Positions 38,672 to 47,833 are shown, numbered from the stretch's first letter. The stretch: 64,000 bases of DNA from Candidatus Mycobacterium methanotrophicum (GCF_023515995.1 NZ_CP097320.1:3534001-3598000), one strand, 5' to 3'. Notes: generated from the letters alone by a model not told the origin. Numbers and translations are program-made.

Positions 38672-38745
38672 CACGGGATGATCACAGTTCTCACACCAGT
38701 CACATCCCAGGAGCCCCTGCCGTGCCCGTCGTGCCATCATCGCCC
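38672..38745 (-). repeat. Right 74-bp inverted repeat of the PEP-synthase-like cassette
   Basis: Reverse complement of the left repeat at 35553-35626 with scattered mismatches. On the reverse strand it includes a short open stretch GLLGCDWCENCDHPV, also partly present in the left copy ([11 protein letters not shown]), so it may derive from the start of a coding sequence. Confidence 0.85.
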
Positions 38746-39084
38746 ACTCTGTGCCTCGATCGCCGGCCATTTCGCCTCACTGATCACCTGACGACGATAC
38801 TCCCGCAACCCGCGATGGGACCCGACCACAAGATTTGACGCACCGCCGAGGTCTGCCACGACTTCGCCACCGCCGGGGCGACACCGGAGTCGCTGAGCCA
38901 CAGCGTCAACGGCCGCAACGACTGGCCCCCGTTCTCCACGACGATGTCGTCGTGGGTGTAATCAATGGGATGTCTCAGCTTGGTGAGGTCTCTGAGTCGA
39001 TATCGCGCGAAGCGGCCTTCCTGGCCCGGCACACAGGTCAGCCGAACGGAAGCCAGCCGGCCGACGTGCTGGCCGTGGACCCGA
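38746..39084. other. Spacer with no recognisable gene
   Basis: About 340 bp between the cassette and the DUF3046 gene. A reverse frame stays open from 39152 to 38784 (RYRLRDLTKLRHPIDYTHDD, LTLWLSDSGVAP) but overlaps the DUF3046 gene out of frame, and I recognise no family. Possibly the decayed end of an older gene. Confidence 0.45.
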
Positions 39085-39279
39085 TCACCACTGTTCGCGC
39101 GGGACGTCGAAGTCGGCGCACAGCGCCCGCCACACGTCGCGCGGGTCCGCACCGTCCTCGATCGCCTGGGCGCTGGTGCGCCCGTCGAAGCCGGTCAGCA
39201 CGTGATCGGTCAGCACCGAGGCGCCGTAGGTGGCGCCGAAACGCAAGGTGACTCGCTCGTGAAATTCCGTCAGGCGCAC
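39085..39279 (-). CDS. DUF3046 protein (Rv2738c-like)
   Basis: A 64-residue protein with the DUF3046 pattern: VRLTEFHERVTLRFGATYG, VLTDHVLTGFDGRTSAQAIE, RDVWRALCADFDVPREQW. GTG 39279 matches the family start. Found next to recA-recX in many actinobacteria; here the IS/cassette region has been inserted between them. Function unknown. Confidence 0.9.
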   Translation of the reverse strand: MRLTEFHERVTLRFGATYGASVLTDHVLTGFDGRTSAQAIEDGADPRDVWRALCADFDVPREQW

Positions 39280-39289
39280 GCCAACCAAG

Positions 39290-40462
39290 TTACCCAGCGG
39301 GCGCGAGCGCATCGCGGCACACCCGTACCGGGTCGGCGACGTCGGTGACGCTGGCCGCGGCACGCTGGGCGGCTTCACGGTAGGTCGGCGTCGAGAGCAC
39401 CTCATCGGCGGCGCTGATCAGCGCTTCGGCAGTCAACGGCCGAACCAGCTGGCCGCTGCCCTGGCGCACCACCCGGTTGGCGATCTCCCACTGATCCCCT
39501 CCGCCGGGGACCATCACCAGCGGCACACCCGCCAGCAGTGCCTTGGCCACCATTCCGTGCCCGCCGCCGCAGATCGCCAGGTCGGCGTGCGCCAGCAGTT
39601 CATCTTGGCGTCCCAGCCCGGTCACCGCCCATGGCGGTACCGCCAGATCCGGACCGTTCAACCGCGACACCACCACCCGCGCACCGGCGGGTAAACCGCT
39701 CCCGGGCACCAGGCTGTCCAAGGCGGTCTGGGCCATCCCCTTAGTCCCGGTCAACGCCGTCGACGGCGCCACCACCACCAACGGCCCCGTGCCCGGCGGG
39801 ATCGCCAACACCCGATCGGTCGGCTCGAAGTGCAGCGGACCCACCAGGACGGCTTCGGCCGGCCAGTCGGGGCGCGGCACCTCCAGGGCGGGCAGCGTGG
39901 CGATCAGCCGCCGCAGCGGCCCGGGATCGCCGGCCGGCAGACCGATCCCGATGCGGGCCTGCGCCCGCTGACGGATACCGGCACGCCAGGATCGCGCGGT
40001 CAGCGCCCGCATCACGGCGTCCCGCAGCCGGCCCGCGATACCCGTGCCCGGCGCGAGCCCGCTCCCCACTGGCGGTAGCCCCTTCGACGGCAGGTACAGC
40101 GGATGCGGGTTCAGTTCGACCCACGGGATGCCCAGCAGCTCTGCGGCCATGCCGCCGCAGGCGGTAATAACGTCGGCCACCATCAAATCAACCGCCAGGT
40201 CCCGGAGCTGCGGAAGGTTGAGCAGGGCCATCCGCGCGGCGCGCTGGTGGATCTTGGCGCCGGCGTCACGGTCGTCGTCGTCGCTGGCGGGGTCGAGCCC
40301 GGCCAGTTTGCCGGCGTCGACGCCGGCGGCACGGGCAGCTTCGAGCCATTCCGTGCCGGTGAGCAGAGTCGGCGCGTCGCCGGCGGCCAAGAAACGTCGG
40401 CACAGCGCGATGGCCGGGAACGAGTGCCCGGGGTCCGGTCCGGCGACCACGGCGACGCGCAT
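39290..40462 (-). CDS. UGT-type glycosyltransferase (Rv2739c-like)
   Basis: A 390-residue GT-B/UGT-like glycosyltransferase. The N-terminal domain starts MRVAVVAGPDPGHSFPAIAL; VADVITACGGMAAELLGIPW follows; the nucleotide-sugar-binding C-terminal domain has LLAHADLAICGGGHGMVAKA and VPLVMVPGGGDQWEIANRV. Acceptor unknown. ATG 40462 is chosen by the N-terminal Rossmann strand. Ten bp upstream of the DUF3046 gene on the same strand, so probably co-transcribed. Confidence 0.88.
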   Translation of the reverse strand: MRVAVVAGPDPGHSFPAIALCRRFLAAGDAPTLLTGTEWLEAARAAGVDAGKLAGLDPASDDDDRDAGAKIHQRAARMALLNLPQLRDLAVDLMVADVITACGGMAAELLGIPWVELNPHPLYLPSKGLPPVGSGLAPGTGIAGRLRDAVMRALTARSWRAGIRQRAQARIGIGLPAGDPGPLRRLIATLPALEVPRPDWPAEAVLVGPLHFEPTDRVLAIPPGTGPLVVVAPSTALTGTKGMAQTALDSLVPGSGLPAGARVVVSRLNGPDLAVPPWAVTGLGRQDELLAHADLAICGGGHGMVAKALLAGVPLVMVPGGGDQWEIANRVVRQGSGQLVRPLTAEALISAADEVLSTPTYREAAQRAAASVTDVADPVRVCRDALAPAG

Positions 40463-40515
40463 CGCCTTACCCTGCCACAGCGCCCTGCCCCTCGAATCGC
40501 CGTAGGCTGGCCACC

Positions 40516-40947
40516 ATGACCGGGCAGACTCTAGAGCACACCCGCACAGTCGAACGGTTCCTCTACGCGCTGCAGGACGCAAACCTCGACGCGGCCGGCG
40601 CGCTGCTGGCCGAGGACCTGGTGTACCAGAACGTCGGATTACCGGCGATCCACGGGCGCAGCAGGACGATCAAGCTGTTCAGTTCGCTGGGAGGTGCCGG
40701 CGCGTTCGAGGCGAAGATTCATCGCATCGCCGCCGACGGTGCTGCTGTGCTCACCGAACGCACCGACGCGCTGATCTTTGGCCCGCTGCGGCTGCAGTTC
40801 TGGGTGTGCGGTGTGTTCGAGGTCCACGACGGGCAGATCACGCTGTGGCGGGACTATTTCGACTTCTTCGACATGTTCAAGGCGACGCTGCGGGGCCTGG
40901 CCGGGTTGGTCGTGCCGGCACTGCGGGCGTCGTTCTCAGCGCAATGA
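40516..40947 (+). CDS. ephG: Limonene-1,2-epoxide hydrolase-family protein EphG
   Basis: A 143-residue LEH-fold epoxide hydrolase (Rv2740). NTF2-like cone: VERFLYALQDANLDAAGALL, DLVYQNVGLPAIHGRSRTI, FWVCGVFEVHDGQITLWRDYFD. The expected Tyr-Asn pair (VYQN) and Arg-Asp (WRDY) of the active site are present. The M. tuberculosis enzyme accepts sterol and fatty epoxides. The stop overlaps the next gene as ATGA. Confidence 0.93.
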   Translation: MTGQTLEHTRTVERFLYALQDANLDAAGALLAEDLVYQNVGLPAIHGRSRTIKLFSSLGGAGAFEAKIHRIAADGAAVLTERTDALIFGPLRLQFWVCGVFEVHDGQITLWRDYFDFFDMFKATLRGLAGLVVPALRASFSAQ

Positions 40948-41354
40948 GCAACAACCGGCCGAGCGCGCTGCAGTTCATTCGCTACTGCTGCGGAAGGCGG
41001 CTGCCCGACTCGATGCGGGACTGGGTACGCAACGATTTGGCCGGCAAAGGTGCGACGGGCCGGATGATGCGACGGGTCGCTGTTCCAGCGGTATTGGTGC
41101 TCGCGCCGTTCTGGCTGATCCCGGCGACGCTGGACGTCCACCTGAGCATGACGCTGCCGATCCTGGTCCCCTTCGTGTATTTCTCGCACGCGCTCAACAA
41201 GGTGTGGCGGCGCCACATGCTGCAAGTGCACAACCTCGACCCAGACCTGGTCGACGAACATCGTCGTCAGCGTGATGCCCATATTCACCAGGCTTATATC
41301 GAACGCTACGGCCCCCGCCCTGAGTCGGCGCCGCCGTCCAGCCAGGGCAGTTAA
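40944..41354 (+). CDS. DUF5313 membrane protein
   Basis: A 136-residue protein: SALQFIRYCCGRRLPDSMRD and WVRNDLAGKGATGRMM at the N-terminus, two hydrophobic segments (VAVPAVLVLAPFWLIPAT and MTLPILVPFVYFSHAL), then a basic cytoplasmic tail (NKVWRRHMLQVHNLDPDL). The DUF5313 pattern is restricted to mycobacteria and relatives. ATG 40944 overlaps the ephG stop; the 3' end overlaps pspM by 4 bp on the opposite strand. Unknown function. Confidence 0.8.
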   Translation: MSNNRPSALQFIRYCCGRRLPDSMRDWVRNDLAGKGATGRMMRRVAVPAVLVLAPFWLIPATLDVHLSMTLPILVPFVYFSHALNKVWRRHMLQVHNLDPDLVDEHRRQRDAHIHQAYIERYGPRPESAPPSSQGS

Positions 41355-42178
41355 CTTCGCTGGAGCCGGCCGAGTTCATCGAACGCCTGCGCCCAAGCGA
41401 CGAGGCGATCCGTCGCACTGACCAGCTCGTCGCGGTAGTGCTGCCGCGAAACCGACGGTCCGACAGCCGGATTCGCTGCGTCATTGTTGGCCGATGAGAC
41501 CAGATGTGCTGCAGCCGTGACCATTTCGTTGTATTGCCGCACACCGGCGCTCAACTGTGCGGTGAACGCGTTGATGGTGGGCACCAGATACGAGCGTGAC
41601 TGCGGAGTGCAGTCCGCCGCCCGCTCCATCGACACCACCTCGGCGGCGGTTGCCGCCATCGCACAAGCGGTCCCGTTCGCCGCGGCGGTCAGGTCGCGGA
41701 TCTCGGCGGCGGGCAGCATGTTGCCCCGCTCGATGACGCCGAGCAGCGAGAAGAAGCCCCGCTCGGAGGCTCCCAGCGCGTACATCGCCGACCGCGCGGC
41801 CGAATTCGGCGGGGGAAGTCGTCTAGTGCCGGCGGGCCGCTTCGCCGGCAGCGGCTCCGCGCGCAGCCAGCGGTAGCGAAGCAACAACAACGTCGCCGGA
41901 ACCGCCTCGGCCACTGCAATCGAGCCGGTGATGATCAGCAGCAACGCGAACCAGCCCCAGGCCGCCAGCAGCGCGGTGAGCACACCCCAAAACACGGTTC
42001 CGGCGGTGAATATCAGGCCCCACCGCAACGCACGCCGACGCTGGCGAAGCAGGCGTGCCCGCGGATCGGTGGCGGCGCTGATTTTCTGCGCCAGCAGGTC
42101 GGAAAGCCCGCTGGCGGTATCCGAACCGCGCTGCAGCAGGGCGCGCCATGGCCCACCGCGCACGGACTCCACCGCCAT
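41351..42178 (-). CDS. Phage-shock membrane protein PspM (Rv2743c-like)
   Basis: A 275-residue protein with two adjacent membrane helices (WGLIFTAGTVFWGVLTALLAA and ALLLIITGSIAVAEAVPATLLL) at about residues 52-100, and a soluble helical C-terminal half. In M. tuberculosis Rv2743c is the membrane partner that recruits PspA to the envelope. It follows pspA by 14 bp in the clgR-pspA-pspM operon. Confidence 0.88.
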   Translation of the reverse strand: MAVESVRGGPWRALLQRGSDTASGLSDLLAQKISAATDPRARLLRQRRRALRWGLIFTAGTVFWGVLTALLAAWGWFALLLIITGSIAVAEAVPATLLLLRYRWLRAEPLPAKRPAGTRRLPPPNSAARSAMYALGASERGFFSLLGVIERGNMLPAAEIRDLTAAANGTACAMAATAAEVVSMERAADCTPQSRSYLVPTINAFTAQLSAGVRQYNEMVTAAAHLVSSANNDAANPAVGPSVSRQHYRDELVSATDRLVAWAQAFDELGRLQRS

Positions 42179-42192
42179 TTCGCTCCGCTCGT

Positions 42193-43005
42193 CTACTGCT
42201 GACCGATCGGCTTCTCGGTCGGGGCGGCTTGCGAAGCGGCCACCGGAGTCCCCGGAGCAGCCGATCCCCCGGCCGGTAACGCCTCGCCGCGCATCGACGC
42301 GCGGATCTGCTCCAACCGGGAGTGGCCGGCCATCTCCACGCTGGCCTGCTCGACCTCGAGCATGCGGCCCTGCACCGAGTTCTGCGCCAGTTCGGCCTCG
42401 CCCATCGCGTTGGCGTAGCGGCGTTCGATCTTGTCGCGCACCTCGTCGAGGGTCGGCGTGGCGCCCGGAGCAGCGATCTCGCTCATCGACCGCAGCGACG
42501 CGCTGACCTGCTCTTGCATCTTGGCCTGCTCGAGCTGGCTGAGCAGCTTGGTGCGCTCGGCGATCTTTTGCTGAAGCACCATCGCATTTTGCTCGACGGC
42601 CTTCTTGGCTTGCGCTGCGGCGCCAAGCGCCTGATCGTGCAATCCCTTGAGGTCTTCCACGCTCTGCTCGGCGGTCACCAACTGAGCCGCAAAAGCCTCG
42701 GCGGCGTTGTTGTACTCGGTGGCCTTCGCGGTGTCTCCGGCGGCGGTGGCCTGGTCAGCCAGGGTCACCGCCTGGCGGACATTCACCTGGAGTTTTTCAA
42801 TGTCGGCCAGCTGCCGGTTGAGCCGCATCTCGAGTTGGCGCTGGTTGCCGATCACTTGGGCGGCTTGCTGGGTCAGCGCCTGGTGCTGACGCTGTGCTTC
42901 CTCGATGGCCTGCTGAATCTGAACTTTGGGGTCGGCGTGCTCGTCGATCTTCGCGTTGAACAGCGCCATGACGTACTTCCACGCTTTGACGAACGGATTG
43001 GCCAT
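42193..43005 (-). CDS. pspA: PspA/IM30-family protein (35 kDa antigen)
   Basis: A 270-residue coiled-coil ESCRT-III-like protein that binds stressed inner membrane (Rv2744c). The N-terminal amphipathic segment is [20 protein letters not shown], then long charged helices ([40 protein letters not shown]) and a Pro/Ala tail. It partners with PspM and represses ClgR activity in M. tuberculosis. 71 bp downstream of clgR. Confidence 0.95.
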   Translation of the reverse strand: MANPFVKAWKYVMALFNAKIDEHADPKVQIQQAIEEAQRQHQALTQQAAQVIGNQRQLEMRLNRQLADIEKLQVNVRQAVTLADQATAAGDTAKATEYNNAAEAFAAQLVTAEQSVEDLKGLHDQALGAAAQAKKAVEQNAMVLQQKIAERTKLLSQLEQAKMQEQVSASLRSMSEIAAPGATPTLDEVRDKIERRYANAMGEAELAQNSVQGRMLEVEQASVEMAGHSRLEQIRASMRGEALPAGGSAAPGTPVAASQAAPTEKPIGQQ

Positions 43006-43076
43006 GGATTAGCTCCGCCTTCGTGTGTTAGGTGTCTGCACTCGTCGTGAGGCTCAATTTATCGGTCCGACGTGAG

Positions 43077-43403
43077 CTAAGCGATGGCCAGTGACACGAC
43101 CGGCGGGATGACAACCTTGGTGCCGGCGTCGATATTGGCCGCGCTGGCCGGCGAGACCGCCCGGTACTCCAGGCGTGCCAGTTGCTTACCGGCATCAAGG
43201 AGCAGCTCAGACAACGGCACACCCAAGGCGTCGCAGATCGCGCTCAGCAGCTCGCTGGACGCCTCCTTGCGGCCACGCTCGACCTCGGAGAGGTAGCCCA
43301 GGCTGACCCGCGCAGCGCCTGACACCTCACGCAGAGTCCGGCCTTGTTTGGTTCGTGCGCGACGCAGCACGTTGCCGAGGACCTCGCGTAGCACTGACGG
43401 CAT
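43077..43403 (-). CDS. clgR: Transcriptional activator ClgR
   Basis: A 108-residue HTH_XRE regulator of clp protease and psp genes (Rv2745c). The HTH is [20 protein letters not shown], residues 23-42. The C-terminus ends VVSLAIA, a small nonpolar tail of the kind that targets ClgR to ClpP. First gene of the clgR-pspA-pspM operon, preceded by a SigE-type promoter. Confidence 0.96.
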   Translation of the reverse strand: MPSVLREVLGNVLRRARTKQGRTLREVSGAARVSLGYLSEVERGRKEASSELLSAICDALGVPLSELLLDAGKQLARLEYRAVSPASAANIDAGTKVVIPPVVSLAIA

Positions 43404-43438
43404 CGGCCTCCCTTTGTCGAGTCACCTGTTCAACTGGT

Positions 43439-43466
43439 CAACGTGTGCCGCGCGGCGATTGGTTCC
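43439..43466 (-). promoter_or_regulatory. SigE-type promoter of clgR
   Basis: On the reverse strand GGAACC (43466-43461) and CGTTG (43443-43439) are separated by 17 nt, matching the mycobacterial SigE consensus. The element ends 36 bp upstream of the clgR start. SigE control of clgR is known in M. tuberculosis. Confidence 0.78.
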
Positions 43467-43517
43467 CCGATGGGTCTCAAACCGGTTCACGCCGCCGCTA
43501 CCAATCCGCGAGCGTCG

Positions 43518-44114
43518 TCAGTCAGCAGCGGGTCGTACACGCCCGTCCCTTACGGCCGACGCGATGTAATCCACGCCGGTGACCACGGTCAGCAGGATCG
43601 CGGCCGCCATCACTGCCGACGCGGCCACCTGCCACGATCCCGACAGCGGCAGGATGAACAATCCGATCGCGATGGCTTGCACCAGGGTTTTGAGTTTGCC
43701 GCCACGACTGGCCGGGATGACACCGCGGTGCAGCATGGCAAACCGCAGCACGGTGATCCCGACCTCACGAGCCAGGATCACCGCGGTCACCCACCACGGC
43801 AGATCACCGAGCATGGAAAGACCGATCAACGCCGCGCCGATCAGCGTTTTGTCCGCGATTGGATCGGCCATCGTGCCGAATTCGGTCACCATGCCATAGT
43901 TGCGCGCCAGCGCGCCGTCGAAGCGATCGGTGACGACGGCGACGGCGAAAACCACGAAAGCGGCGATGCGGCTGACGGTTTCGTGACCATTCCCGGCGAA
44001 GAGCGCCAGCAGGAACACCGGAACAAGCACCAGCCGCAGCAGCGTCAGCATGTTGGCGATATTGGTGACCCGTACGCGCGGGACTACCGGACCGGTTTGA
44101 GGCTGTCCCGACAC
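43518..44114 (-). CDS. pgsA3: CDP-alcohol phosphatidyltransferase PgsA3
   Basis: Phosphatidylglycerophosphate synthase type (Rv2746c). The CDP-alcohol motif DG-x2-AR-x8-G-x3-D-x3-D is complete in RFDGALARNYGMVTEFG and TMADPIADK. About six membrane segments (LTLLRLVLVPVFLLALF, TLIGAALIGLSMLGDLPWW, ALVQ/AIAIGLFILPL). Start chosen at GTG 44114 (198 residues); an ATG at 44174 would leave only 2 bp to the divergent argA start. Next upstream gene to clgR in the same direction. Confidence 0.9.
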   Translation of the reverse strand: MSGQPQTGPVVPRVRVTNIANMLTLLRLVLVPVFLLALFAGNGHETVSRIAAFVVFAVAVVTDRFDGALARNYGMVTEFGTMADPIADKTLIGAALIGLSMLGDLPWWVTAVILAREVGITVLRFAMLHRGVIPASRGGKLKTLVQAIAIGLFILPLSGSWQVAASAVMAAAILLTVVTGVDYIASAVRDGRVRPAAD

Positions 44115-44176
44115 CGCAACAGAATATCGGTTGCCCAGGCGCTGAACCCGATCACCCGCGCCGATAGGGTGCATCC

Positions 44177-44710
44177 GTGAGCGCAGCGGGCGGTCCAGCG
44201 GGCAACCGGCCAGTGATCCGGCGCGCCCGAACCTCTGACGTACCGGCGATCAAGCGGCTCGTCGACACCTATGCCGGCAAGATTCTGCTGGAAAAGAACC
44301 TGGTGACGCTCTATGAAGCCGTTCAGGAGTTCTGGGTGGCCGAACATGAGGGCGCCGAAGGTCCAGAGGTCGTCGGCTGCGGAGCGTTGCACGTGCTGTG
44401 GGCCGATCTGGGCGAGGTGCGTACGGTGGCCGTCGCGCCAGAGTTGACCGGTCAGGGCATCGGCCATGCGATCGTCGACAAGCTGCTGGACGTCGCCCGG
44501 GAACTGCAGCTGCGGCGGTTGTTCGTGTTGACCTTCGAGACCGAATTCTTCGGCAAGCACGGGTTCACCGAAATCGAAGGGACACCGGTGACCGCCGAGG
44601 TGTACGAGGAGATGTGTCGCTCGTACGACATCGGTATCGCCGAGTTCCTGGATCTCAGCTACGTCAAGCCCAATATTTTGGGTAATTCGCGGATGCTGTT
44701 GGTTCTTTAG
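44177..44710 (+). CDS. argA: N-acetylglutamate synthase ArgA (GNAT)
   Basis: A 177-residue GNAT enzyme (Rv2747) making N-acetylglutamate for arginine synthesis. VIRRARTSDVPAIKRLVDTY starts the fold; acetyl-CoA loop is ELTGQGIGHAIVDKLL; FGKHGFTEIEGTPV and SYVKPNILGNSRML complete it. GTG 44177 is the likely start. Divergent from pgsA3; a bidirectional hairpin follows. Confidence 0.94.
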   Translation: MSAAGGPAGNRPVIRRARTSDVPAIKRLVDTYAGKILLEKNLVTLYEAVQEFWVAEHEGAEGPEVVGCGALHVLWADLGEVRTVAVAPELTGQGIGHAIVDKLLDVARELQLRRLFVLTFETEFFGKHGFTEIEGTPVTAEVYEEMCRSYDIGIAEFLDLSYVKPNILGNSRMLLVL

Positions 44711-44714
44711 CTGC

Positions 44715-44775
44715 GCGAGCAGACGCAGAGTCGCACAAATACGGCCCGTTCCGATGCGATTCTGCGTCTGCTCGC
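44715..44775. terminator. Bidirectional hairpin between argA and ftsK
   Basis: Arms of 21 nt at 44715-44735 and 44755-44775 pair with one mismatch, loop 19 nt. It sits 5 bp from both convergent stop codons. The arm sequence gcgagcagacgcaga is a motif I remember as recurring in mycobacterial intergenic regions. Confidence 0.85.
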
Positions 44776-44779
44776 AGAG

Positions 44780-47281
44780 CTACTCGACTTGGCTGTCATC
44801 GTCGGCGCCAGCGTCCACACCGCGGATGGACGCCAGAGTCGCCGCCAGCTCGTCGGGCTTGACCAGCACCTCACGGGCTTTCGAACCTTCGCTGGGTCCG
44901 ACGATCCCGCGGGTCTCCATCAGGTCCATCAACCGGCCGGCTTTGGCAAATCCGACCCGAAGCTTGCGCTGCAGCATCGACGTGGAGCCGAACTGGCTGG
45001 ACACCACGAGCTCGGCGGCTTGCAGTAGGACGTCCATGTCGTCGCCGATATCGGGGTCGACGTCGGTGCGTTCCCCGGTGGGCTTGGCGGCGGTGACACC
45101 GTCGGTGTACTGCGGTTCGGCCTGTTCCTTGCAGGCGGTGACGACGGCGTGGATCTCCTCGTCGGTGATGTAGGCGCCCTGCAGGCGGATCGGTTTATTC
45201 GCTCCCATCGGCAGGAACAGCCCATCACCCATGCCGATCAGCTTCTCCGCGCCGGCCTGGTCCAGGATCACCCTGCTGTCGGTGAGCGACGACGTCGCAA
45301 ACGCCAGCCGGGACGGCACGTTCGTCTTGATCAGCCCGGTGACCACGTCGACCGACGGCCGCTGGGTGGCCAGCACCAGGTGGATGCCGGCGGCGCGGGC
45401 CTTCTGGGTGATCCGCACGACGGCGTCCTCGACGTCGCGGGGCGCCGTCATCATCAGGTCGGCCAGCTCGTCGACGATCGCGACAACGTAAGGGTAGGGC
45501 CGATATTCGCGTTGGCTGCCCGGCGGTGCGGTGATAGCGCCGGATCGCACTTTCTCGTTGAAGTCGTCGATGTGACGCACCCGCGAGGCCTGCATGTCCT
45601 GGTAGCGCTGTTCCATCTCCTCGACCAACCAGGCCAGCGCGGCGGCGGCCTTCTTCGGCTGGGTGATGATCGGCGTGATCAGATGCGGAATACCTTCATA
45701 GGGCGTCAGTTCCACCATCTTGGGGTCGATCAGGATCATCCTGACCTCTTCCGGGGTGGCCCGCGCCAGCAGCGACACCAGCATCGAGTTGACGAAGCTG
45801 GACTTACCCGAGCCGGTCGAACCCGCCACCAGCAGATGCGGCATCTTGGCGAGATTCCACGAAATATATTCGCCCTCAATGTCTTTGCCCAACGCGACGA
45901 CCAGCGGATGATGGTCACGTCGGGTCGACGGCGCGGTGAGCACGTCGGCCAGCCGTACCATCTCGCGGTCGGTGTTGGGCACCTCGATGCCGACGGCGGA
46001 CTTGCCCGGGATCGGCGCCAGCATCCTCACGCTCTCGGTGGCCACCGCGTAGGCGATATTGCGTTGCAGCGCGGTGATCTTTTCCACCTTCACGCCGGGG
46101 CCCAGCTCCACCTCGTAGCGGGTGACCGTCGGCCCGCGGGTGCAGCCGGTGACCGCCGCGTCGATCTTGAACTGCTGCAGCACCGACGTAATCGCGTCGG
46201 TCATCAGGTCGTTGGCCGCGCTGCGTCTCTTGGGCGGATCACCGGCCACCAGCAGGCTCAGCGACGGCAACGTGTACGGCCCCTCGACCACCCGGTCGAG
46301 CGCAGGAGCGTCTTGCCTGCCAGCGGATTTGCCGTCGCGACGGCGGCTGCGCGACACGGCGGGCTCGGGCACCGTCGGGTTGTCGTCCGCTTCGACGGCA
46401 GAGCTGCCCGACGGCCATGCCTGCGCTTCGTCGTGGCCGTGGGATGACGGGTCGTCGTAGTAACCGTCGGAAAAGTCGTCGGCCGCATCGCTTTCCGCGC
46501 CTGCGTCGTCGTACCCGTCACCCTCGGGCTCGCCGTAGTCGAAGATCCTGGTGCCGAACATGGACCGCAGTGCATCGGGCACCTCGCGAATCGTGGTGCC
46601 GGTCAACAGCAGCACGCCGAACAACGCGCCGATGAACAGCAGCGGTGCGCAGATCCACGGGGTCAACCCCTCCGAGAGCGGTCCCCCGATCGCGAAGCCG
46701 ATAAATCCTGCTGCATGCGCGCGCCCGACCGGACTGTCCGGTGAGCCGGCCCACAGGTGCCACATGCCCAGCACGGGCAGCGCCACCATCGTCGCGCCCA
46801 GAACCAGTCGCGGCCGCGCGTCCGGGTTGGGCTCGGTGCGCATCAACACCACCGCTATCGCGGCGGTGACCACCGGCAGCAGGACGACCGCCGAGCCGAT
46901 GAACATCCGCAGCAGCGAGTCGACCCATGCGCCGACCGGGCGGGCCGCGTCGAACCAGGAGCTGGCAGCGACCACCACCGCAAACCCCAGCAGCGCCAGG
47001 GCGATCCCGTCCCGGCGATGCCCGGGGTCGATCTCGCGCGCCCGGCCGACCGACCGTGCCGTGGTTCCGGTCCCCTTGGCCACCATCAACCACGTTGCGC
47101 GCACCGCCCGCCCACAAGTCAGCCCGGCGCTGGACACCAGCGAGTGGTTGCGGCACCGGGCGGGTCGGCGCGGCGCCTTGACCGGCTGGCGCCTGGGCTG
47201 CGCCGACCGGGACCCACCTCGCGAAGCAGCCTTCGACCCGGTCGTTCGGGCGCCGGATCGGGCGGGGGTCTTGCTAGCCAT
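44780..47281 (-). CDS. ftsK: DNA translocase FtsK
   Basis: An 833-residue FtsK/SpoIIIE (Rv2748c) that moves chromosomal DNA at the division septum. A basic N-terminus, four hydrophobic helices (LALLGFAVVVAASSWF, SAVVLLPVVTAAIAVVLM, VLGATMVALPVLGMWHLW, APLLFIGALFGVLLL), an acidic linker, then the motor: Walker A VAGSTGSGKSSFVNSML, Walker B VVAIVDELADLMM, and the winged-helix gamma domain (SSQFGSTSMLQRKLRVGFAK). ATG 47281 aligns with other mycobacterial FtsK starts. Confidence 0.97.
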   Translation of the reverse strand: MASKTPARSGARTTGSKAASRGGSRSAQPRRQPVKAPRRPARCRNHSLVSSAGLTCGRAVRATWLMVAKGTGTTARSVGRAREIDPGHRRDGIALALLGFAVVVAASSWFDAARPVGAWVDSLLRMFIGSAVVLLPVVTAAIAVVLMRTEPNPDARPRLVLGATMVALPVLGMWHLWAGSPDSPVGRAHAAGFIGFAIGGPLSEGLTPWICAPLLFIGALFGVLLLTGTTIREVPDALRSMFGTRIFDYGEPEGDGYDDAGAESDAADDFSDGYYDDPSSHGHDEAQAWPSGSSAVEADDNPTVPEPAVSRSRRRDGKSAGRQDAPALDRVVEGPYTLPSLSLLVAGDPPKRRSAANDLMTDAITSVLQQFKIDAAVTGCTRGPTVTRYEVELGPGVKVEKITALQRNIAYAVATESVRMLAPIPGKSAVGIEVPNTDREMVRLADVLTAPSTRRDHHPLVVALGKDIEGEYISWNLAKMPHLLVAGSTGSGKSSFVNSMLVSLLARATPEEVRMILIDPKMVELTPYEGIPHLITPIITQPKKAAAALAWLVEEMEQRYQDMQASRVRHIDDFNEKVRSGAITAPPGSQREYRPYPYVVAIVDELADLMMTAPRDVEDAVVRITQKARAAGIHLVLATQRPSVDVVTGLIKTNVPSRLAFATSSLTDSRVILDQAGAEKLIGMGDGLFLPMGANKPIRLQGAYITDEEIHAVVTACKEQAEPQYTDGVTAAKPTGERTDVDPDIGDDMDVLLQAAELVVSSQFGSTSMLQRKLRVGFAKAGRLMDLMETRGIVGPSEGSKAREVLVKPDELAATLASIRGVDAGADDDSQVE

Positions 47282-47430
47282 GCCCGCAAGCCTAATCGCA
47301 AATGCACCATCCGCACCATCTGCCACACTGGTTAGGGCGAGGTCGCGGCGTGGTCACGAAACCGGCTTAGTGGAGGCTTACTAGAGTGACAACGGTCACC
47401 CCGATGCTGTCAGAGATCCCTGGACCTTAA

Positions 47431-47679
47431 ATGTCAAGGTCGCTAGCGTTGCGCTGGGTTGGGGAGCGACGCACGTTCGCTCAAGACATGTCGATCCCGC
47501 CGGTATCCCGGGGCCAGATCGCCGCGGCTTACCGATTCCTGTCGCCGCACCAAGCTGCGGTGCTCGACGCGGCCACCGACCACTTGCTTGCGGGGACGCG
47601 CGTCGTGCGCTGTGTGGACGGGCTGCTGTCGGAAAATGCTCGCCACGACGCCGTGGGCCGCTACCACGAGACTGGCTAA
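47431..47679 (+). CDS. Small unknown ORF, possibly a relic
   Basis: An 82-codon frame from ATG 47431. The stretch AAAYRFLSPHQAAVLDAATD resembles the opening of gluconate-2-dehydrogenase subunit-3-like proteins, but the remainder does not follow and no partner subunit is nearby. M. tuberculosis has other genes (Rv2749-Rv2751) here, so this may be what remains after replacement. Confidence 0.35.
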   Translation: MSRSLALRWVGERRTFAQDMSIPPVSRGQIAAAYRFLSPHQAAVLDAATDHLLAGTRVVRCVDGLLSENARHDAVGRYHETG

Positions 47680-47730
47680 CCAATCCGACACGCCGGAGGC
47701 ATCCTTTCCCGGCGCGCCGCTTCTCGACGT

Positions 47731-47788
47731 TGAGATTGCGTCCAGGGTCGTTATCGGCCACTTATCCACAGCCCTGCAGGCAATCTCA
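47731..47788. repeat. Hairpin element upstream of the DUF559-like gene
   Basis: Arms tgagattgcgtccaggg (47731-47747) and 47772-47788 pair at 15 of 17 positions. The left arm is part of a 22-bp perfect direct repeat (47730-47751 = 48671-48692) shared with the hairpin downstream of the gene. Confidence 0.75.
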
Positions 47789-47833
47789 CCGCAGGGACAC
47801 GAAACCGTCGGTGCTTCCAATCACCATCACGAC

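Noticed and set aside
38784..39152. 122-codon reverse frame as a gene
   Set aside because: It begins inside the DUF3046 gene out of frame and matches nothing I recognise; listed only as spacer content.
45149..46447. 432-codon forward frame rich in His, Arg and Gln
   Set aside because: Antisense to ftsK, no homology, typical complementary-strand composition.
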